The notes under the pieces are model-generated. The model was not told where the DNA came from and searched no databases. It was given only the letters and a program-made list of their open reading frames with translations. The translations under genes and the position numbers were made by a program. A stretch of 10,586 nucleotides of DNA from Chloroflexota bacterium. Its GTDB lineage: Bacteria > Chloroflexota > Limnocylindria > Limnocylindrales > CSP1-4. Positions within the stretch are counted from its first letter, which is position 1. Every line of letters starts with the position of its first letter. Where the stretch lies: NCBI GenBank assembly GCA_021790375.1, contig JAJYEB010000036.1:1-10586 (forward strand), in the 5' to 3' direction. Of the stretch, positions 7,660-10,586 are shown in pieces.

Positions 7660-8694
7660 GTGACGAGCGAGTCTTCGCCCGCCAGCCCGCAAACGGAGGG
7701 AGCGGCGGTCCAGCCAGTCCCCCGTCCCCGTTCCCGGCGACCCCTCTGGCTGGCCGCGGCGGGTGTCGTGGTGGTCGACGCGATCGCGCTGATCGCCGAC
7801 GCACCCAGGGGCTTCCCGGATCCCAAGGTCACCATCCTCCAGAACCTGGAGCCGGTTCCCCCCAACATCGTCTGGGACTTCGCGCCGGGCGGTGCGGCCT
7901 CCACCTCGCCGCTCGTGGTCGACTTCCATCCCAGCATCACCTCGAGCATCCTGGCCTCGTGGATCGTGATCGCGGCCCTGCTCGTGATCTCGATCCTCGC
8001 CACCCGCCGGATGACGCTCGTGCCGGGCGGCCTGCAGAACGTCTTCGAGTGGATCTACGAGCAGTTCGCCAATTTCGCCGACGGCCTGGGCGGCCCCGCG
8101 GCGCGGCCGTACGTCAGCCTCTTCTCGGCCTTCTTCCTCTTCATCATGTTCGCCAACTGGACCGACCTGATCCTCTTCGGCGACAAGATCAGCGCCCTCC
8201 GCACGCCCACCAGCGACCTCAACATCACCATCGGACTCGCGCTGGTGACGTTCGTGATCACGCACGTGGAGGGGGTGCGCGCCCTGGGCCTGCGCGGCTA
8301 CCTCGGCAAGTTCTTCAACTTCAGCGGCTTCCGCCGTGGCGTGGCGGACGGGCTGATCGACGTCTACGTGGGCCTCATCGAGTTCCTGCTCGAGTTCTTC
8401 AAGCCCGTCACGCTGTCCTTCCGTCTATTCGGCAACCTGTACGGCGGCGGAATCATGCTGGGCGTCTTCACGGCGCTCATCATCGCCTTCGTACCCATCC
8501 CGTTCGTGGCCCTGGAGGGGTTCATCGGCTTCATCCAGGCCCTCATCTTCGCGTCGCTCACCCTCATGTACATCCTGACCGCCATCGAGAGCCACCACGA
8601 GGAGGAGCACGCCGCACCAGCGTTCGCCAGCGAGCCCGAGGGCGATGTCGGGCCATCACTCGGCGCCGGGTTCCCAGCGGAGCCCGCGCACTGA
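7660..8694 (+). CDS. atpB: ATP synthase Fo subunit a
   Basis: 344 residues, against about 240-300 in most bacteria. Subunit a forms the two proton half-channels against the c-ring in the membrane. The essential arginine is R255 in PVTLSFRLFGNLY (E. coli R210), and N259 (E. coli N214) and Q293 (E. coli Q252) are also conserved. The site matching E. coli E219 is G264, while the site matching H245 is E286, so the channel acid sits on the other helix. Hydrophobic segments are clear at about 29-47, 95-115, 151-170, 187-202 and from 230 to 310. The first ~28 residues are Ser/Pro/Gln-rich and polar; the last ~35 begin with a His/Glu cluster (SHHEEEH) and are Pro/Ala-rich. GTG 7660 is chosen for its GGAGTGA site. 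Confidence 0.95.
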   Translation: MTSESSPASPQTEGAAVQPVPRPRSRRPLWLAAAGVVVVDAIALIADAPRGFPDPKVTILQNLEPVPPNIVWDFAPGGAASTSPLVVDFHPSITSSILASWIVIAALLVISILATRRMTLVPGGLQNVFEWIYEQFANFADGLGGPAARPYVSLFSAFFLFIMFANWTDLILFGDKISALRTPTSDLNITIGLALVTFVITHVEGVRALGLRGYLGKFFNFSGFRRGVADGLIDVYVGLIEFLLEFFKPVTLSFRLFGNLYGGGIMLGVFTALIIAFVPIPFVALEGFIGFIQALIFASLTLMYILTAIESHHEEEHAAPAFASEPEGDVGPSLGAGFPAEPAH

Positions 8695-8760
8695 CAGTCG
8701 AGGCTTCCCGGGACCCTCGCGGAGGTGGGGGCGGGAGCGCATTGGAGGGTCGTTCGGAAC

Positions 8761-8985
8761 ATGAATGGTGATGTCGCGATGCTCGGGGCCGGCCTCGCCG
8801 CCCTCGGGGTGATCGGTCCCGGCATCGGGATCGGGATCCTGACCGGCATGTCGACCAGCGCGATGGGACGCAATCCCGACGCGGCGTCCACGATCCGGGC
8901 CACGTTCATCCTCGGCGCGGCGTTCGCCGAAGGACTCGGGATCCTGGCCTTCGTGGTCGGCGTCCTGATCGTCTTCCTGAAGTAG
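8761..8985 (+). CDS. atpE: ATP synthase Fo subunit c
   Basis: 74 residues forming two transmembrane helices joined by the polar loop R37-N-P39. Subunit c makes the rotating proteolipid ring. The ion-binding carboxylate is E57 in FAEGLG. Helix 1 carries the glycine-rich packing motif G-P-G-I-G-I-G. The residues that bind Na+ in sodium rings (a Gln in the helix-1 glycine motif and a Ser after the Glu) are Ile and Gly here, so H+ coupling is expected. ATG 8761 gives the standard length; GGAGGG at 8744-8749 lies 11 bases upstream, somewhat far. The frame also opens at GTG 8725, but that would add a polar extension foreign to the family. The 66-base gap after atpB holds a weak 4-bp stem (CCTC/GAGG, 8715-8725) and nothing else recognisable. 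Confidence 0.96.
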   Translation: MNGDVAMLGAGLAALGVIGPGIGIGILTGMSTSAMGRNPDAASTIRATFILGAAFAEGLGILAFVVGVLIVFLK

Positions 8986-9017
8986 TCGCGCTCGGTACCC
9001 CGGAAGGGTCGGGACAC

Positions 9018-9611
9018 GTGTACGCGGTCGCCGCCGGCGGATTCCACCAGTTGGCCCCCGTTCTCGCGGAGGCCTCCAGTTCCGGGCTGGTCTTCAACGG
9101 CTTCTGGATCGTCATCGCCGCCGTCAACTTCCTCTTCTTCCTCGTGGTGATCCAGCAGTTCGCCTTCGGGCCGGTCACGAAGATCCTCGCGGAGCGGCGC
9201 GGGCGGATCGAGCAGGGGCTGCGCGATGCCGACCAGGCCCGCAAGGAGCGCGAGGAGACGGCCCTCGACCGGAACCGCGTGCTGGCCGAGGCCCGCCACG
9301 AGGCCAACGAGATCCTGCAGCGGGCCCAGAAGGGCGCCGAGGAGGCGCGCGAGCGCGACCTCGCCGCCGCCCGCGAGGAGATCGAGCGGCTCCGCGAGCA
9401 GGCGGCGGCCGACATCGATGCCGAGCGGCAGCGCGCGATGGCCGACGTGCGCGTCCAGATCGCGGACCTCGCGCTGCGCGCGGCCGGCCGCGTGGTCGGC
9501 GAGACCATGACCTCCGAGCGCGAGCGACGCCTGGTCGAGCAGTTCCTCGTCGAGACGGCGCCCGGCGCCGCCGCGGCCGGCGGCTCGGCCGGCGGAGGGG
9601 CCGCCCGCTGA
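9018..9611 (+). CDS. atpF: ATP synthase Fo subunit b
   Basis: 197 residues. Subunit b is the peripheral stalk that holds F1 still against the rotor. One transmembrane segment (about 24-48) follows a short N-terminus. Then comes the family turn F-G-P-V-T-K-I-L-A-E-R-R-G-R-I and a long charged helix (about 60-180) of Glu/Arg/Ala-rich coiled-coil type. The end is a flexible Ala/Gly-rich tail. GTG 9018 is preceded by GGAAGGG (9002-9008), 9 bases away. The protein is about 30 residues longer than the E. coli form because of both ends. Its TGA overlaps the atpH ATG by one base (TGATG), so b and delta are coupled. Confidence 0.95.
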   Translation: MYAVAAGGFHQLAPVLAEASSSGLVFNGFWIVIAAVNFLFFLVVIQQFAFGPVTKILAERRGRIEQGLRDADQARKEREETALDRNRVLAEARHEANEILQRAQKGAEEARERDLAAAREEIERLREQAAADIDAERQRAMADVRVQIADLALRAAGRVVGETMTSERERRLVEQFLVETAPGAAAAGGSAGGGAAR

Positions 9612-10156
9612 TGCCGCGCTCCAGCACCGACGCCCGCCGCTACGCCGAGGCCGCGTTCCAGGTCGCGCTCGAGGACCAGGCGATCGACGCCTGGAGCGAC
9701 GCGCTCGGCCGGACCGCCGCCGCGTACGCGGACCGGCGGGTGGCCGAGGTGCTGGTCAACCCGACGCTCGCGCGGCAGGCCCGCCAGGAGGTCGTGCAGC
9801 GCGTCCTGGTCCAGCCCCTCCCCGACAACGTCCTCCGGCTGGTCGGGCTGCTGATGGAGCGGCGGCGCACCGAGCTCCTGCCGCTCGTGGCGTCGGAGTT
9901 CCAGCGGCTCGTGGACCGCCACCGCGGCGTCACGGGCGCCGCGGTCACCAGCGCGTCCGAGCTCTCCGGCGACGAGCGCCGCGAGCTGATGGACCGTCTC
10001 GTGCAGCTCACCGGCGGGCCGGTGCGCCTGACGACCGAGATCGACCCCGCGCTGATCGGGGGGATCGTCGTCCGGCTCGGCGACCGCCTGTTCGACGGGA
10101 GCGTCCGGGGCCGCCTCGAGCGGCTGCGGAGCCGGCTCGTCTCGGGCGCCCTCTAG
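9611..10156 (+). CDS. atpH: ATP synthase F1 subunit delta
   Basis: 181 residues, the normal size. Delta (OSCP homologue) joins the b stalk to the top of the alpha3beta3 head. The N-terminus has the family pattern R-R-Y-A-E-A-A-F near 9-16. The C-terminal signature D-P-A-L-I-G-G-I-V-V-R-L-G-D lies at about 145-158, followed by FDGSVRGRLERL. The start ATG 9611 shares one base with the atpF stop. It ends at TAG 10154-10156, 13 bases before atpA. Confidence 0.95.
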   Translation: MPRSSTDARRYAEAAFQVALEDQAIDAWSDALGRTAAAYADRRVAEVLVNPTLARQARQEVVQRVLVQPLPDNVLRLVGLLMERRRTELLPLVASEFQRLVDRHRGVTGAAVTSASELSGDERRELMDRLVQLTGGPVRLTTEIDPALIGGIVVRLGDRLFDGSVRGRLERLRSRLVSGAL

Positions 10157-10166
10157 GAGAACCTCC
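10156..10166 (+). promoter_or_regulatory. atpA ribosome site inside a small inverted repeat
   Basis: AGGAG at 10155-10159 is the obvious ribosome site for atpA, 10 bases before its ATG. GGAG (10156-10159) can pair with CTCC (10163-10166) across the 3-base loop AAC. The stem is only 4 bp and would be opened easily by ribosomes finishing atpH, whose stop overlaps the site. Confidence 0.4.
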
Positions 10167-10169
10167 AGC

Positions 10170-10586
10170 ATGGCCATTCGTTCCGACGAGATCACCAGCA
10201 TCATCCGCTCGGCCATCGAGCACTTCGACCAGACGGTGGACGTGCGGTCCGTGGGCACCGTCGTCGAGGTCGGCGACGGCATCGCGCAGATCTACGGCCT
10301 GGAGGACGCGCTCTCGTCCGAGCTGCTGGAGTTCCCCGGCGGCGTGATGGGCATGGCCCTCAACCTGTCCGAGGACACCGTGGGCGCCGTGATCCTGGGC
10401 GACTACACGAAGATCAAGGAAGGCGACACCGTCAAGACCACCGGGCGCGTGGTCGAGGTGCCGGTGGGATCGGCGCTGATCGGGCGCGTGGTCGACCCGC
10501 TGGGGCGGCCGCTCGACGACAAGGGCCCCATCGCCGCGACGAAGACCCGGCCGGTGGAGCGGGTCGCCCCCGGCGTGATCACCCGC
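10170..10586 (+). CDS. atpA: ATP synthase F1 subunit alpha, 3' end outside window
   Basis: The first 139 residues of alpha, open to the right edge; the whole protein should be about 500-550 residues. Visible are the N-terminal helix (IRSDEITSIIRSAIEHFDQ) and the beta-barrel domain with V-G-D-G-I-A-Q-I-Y-G-L. The segment G-M-A-L-N-L, the GRVVDPLGRPLD motif and the start of the nucleotide domain also fit alpha (ending RPVERVAPGVITR). The Walker A motif lies beyond the window. Alpha forms the hexameric head with beta and holds the non-catalytic nucleotide sites. ATG 10170 matches the family start and has AGGAG upstream. The genes for gamma, beta and epsilon are expected next but cannot be seen. 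Confidence 0.97.
   Translation, partial: MAIRSDEITSIIRSAIEHFDQTVDVRSVGTVVEVGDGIAQIYGLEDALSSELLEFPGGVMGMALNLSEDTVGAVILGDYTKIKEGDTVKTTGRVVEVPVGSALIGRVVDPLGRPLDDKGPIAATKTRPVERVAPGVITR

Noticed and set aside
8725..8760. GTG 8725 as the atpE start
   Set aside because: It would add 12 polar residues not found in subunit c. ATG 8761 gives the normal 74-residue protein.
8761..8985. Sodium-coupled c-ring
   Set aside because: The Gln and Ser ligands that go with the Glu in Na+ rings are absent (Ile and Gly instead), so proton coupling is expected.
8906..10282. Minus-strand open frame of 458 codons opposite atpE-atpA
   Set aside because: Antisense shadow of four conserved ATP synthase genes.

Overview
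The window is very GC-rich bacterial chromosome. It carries twelve genes on the + strand, packed almost end to end. The order is DUF1385 (YqhQ family) - prfA - prmC - HAD hydrolase - tsaC - glyA - wecA-like - atpZ - atpB - atpE - atpF - atpH - atpA. The first and last genes run off the window. This order is a known conserved neighbourhood: prfA-prmC-sua5/tsaC-glyA-wecA-atp is typical of Actinobacteria, and DUF1385 next to prfA is common in Chloroflexota, Firmicutes and deep Actinobacteria. With the short AtpZ-type protein, the very high GC and the GTG starts, I infer a high-GC Chloroflexota (Limnocylindria-like) or a deep-branching actinobacterium. The sequence alone does not decide between them.

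Region 1 (3-4593) is one translationally coupled chain. DUF1385 membrane protein, release factor 1, the methyltransferase that modifies release factors, a Cof-type HAD phosphatase and the YrdC-type tRNA threonylcarbamoyladenosine enzyme follow one another with ATGA overlaps, or an 11-base overlap at prfA/prmC. Region 2 (4594-4776) is the longest non-coding gap. It holds eleven 9-bp GC-rich repeats, then a probable -10 element and two short perfect palindromes ahead of glyA. Region 3 (4777-7325) is glyA (serine hydroxymethyltransferase) overlapping a WecA/TagO/MraY-superfamily polyprenyl-phosphate sugar-1-phosphate transferase through GTGA. Region 4 (7326-10586) starts with a good extended -10 promoter and contains the F1Fo ATP synthase operon: atpZ, the Fo genes atpB, atpE and atpF, then delta (atpH) and the first 139 residues of alpha (atpA). 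The remaining F1 genes presumably lie downstream.

No mobile element, CRISPR array, tRNA, rRNA or clearly new system is visible; this is a housekeeping region. The points worth a second look are residue-level and regulatory. The WecA-like enzyme has Thr where the superfamily has a catalytic Asp. AtpB has its half-channel glutamate at the E. coli His245 position and Gly at the Glu219 position. PrmC has NLPY instead of NPPY and an N-terminal decapeptide repeat. The glyA leader has paired palindromes and a repeat tract.
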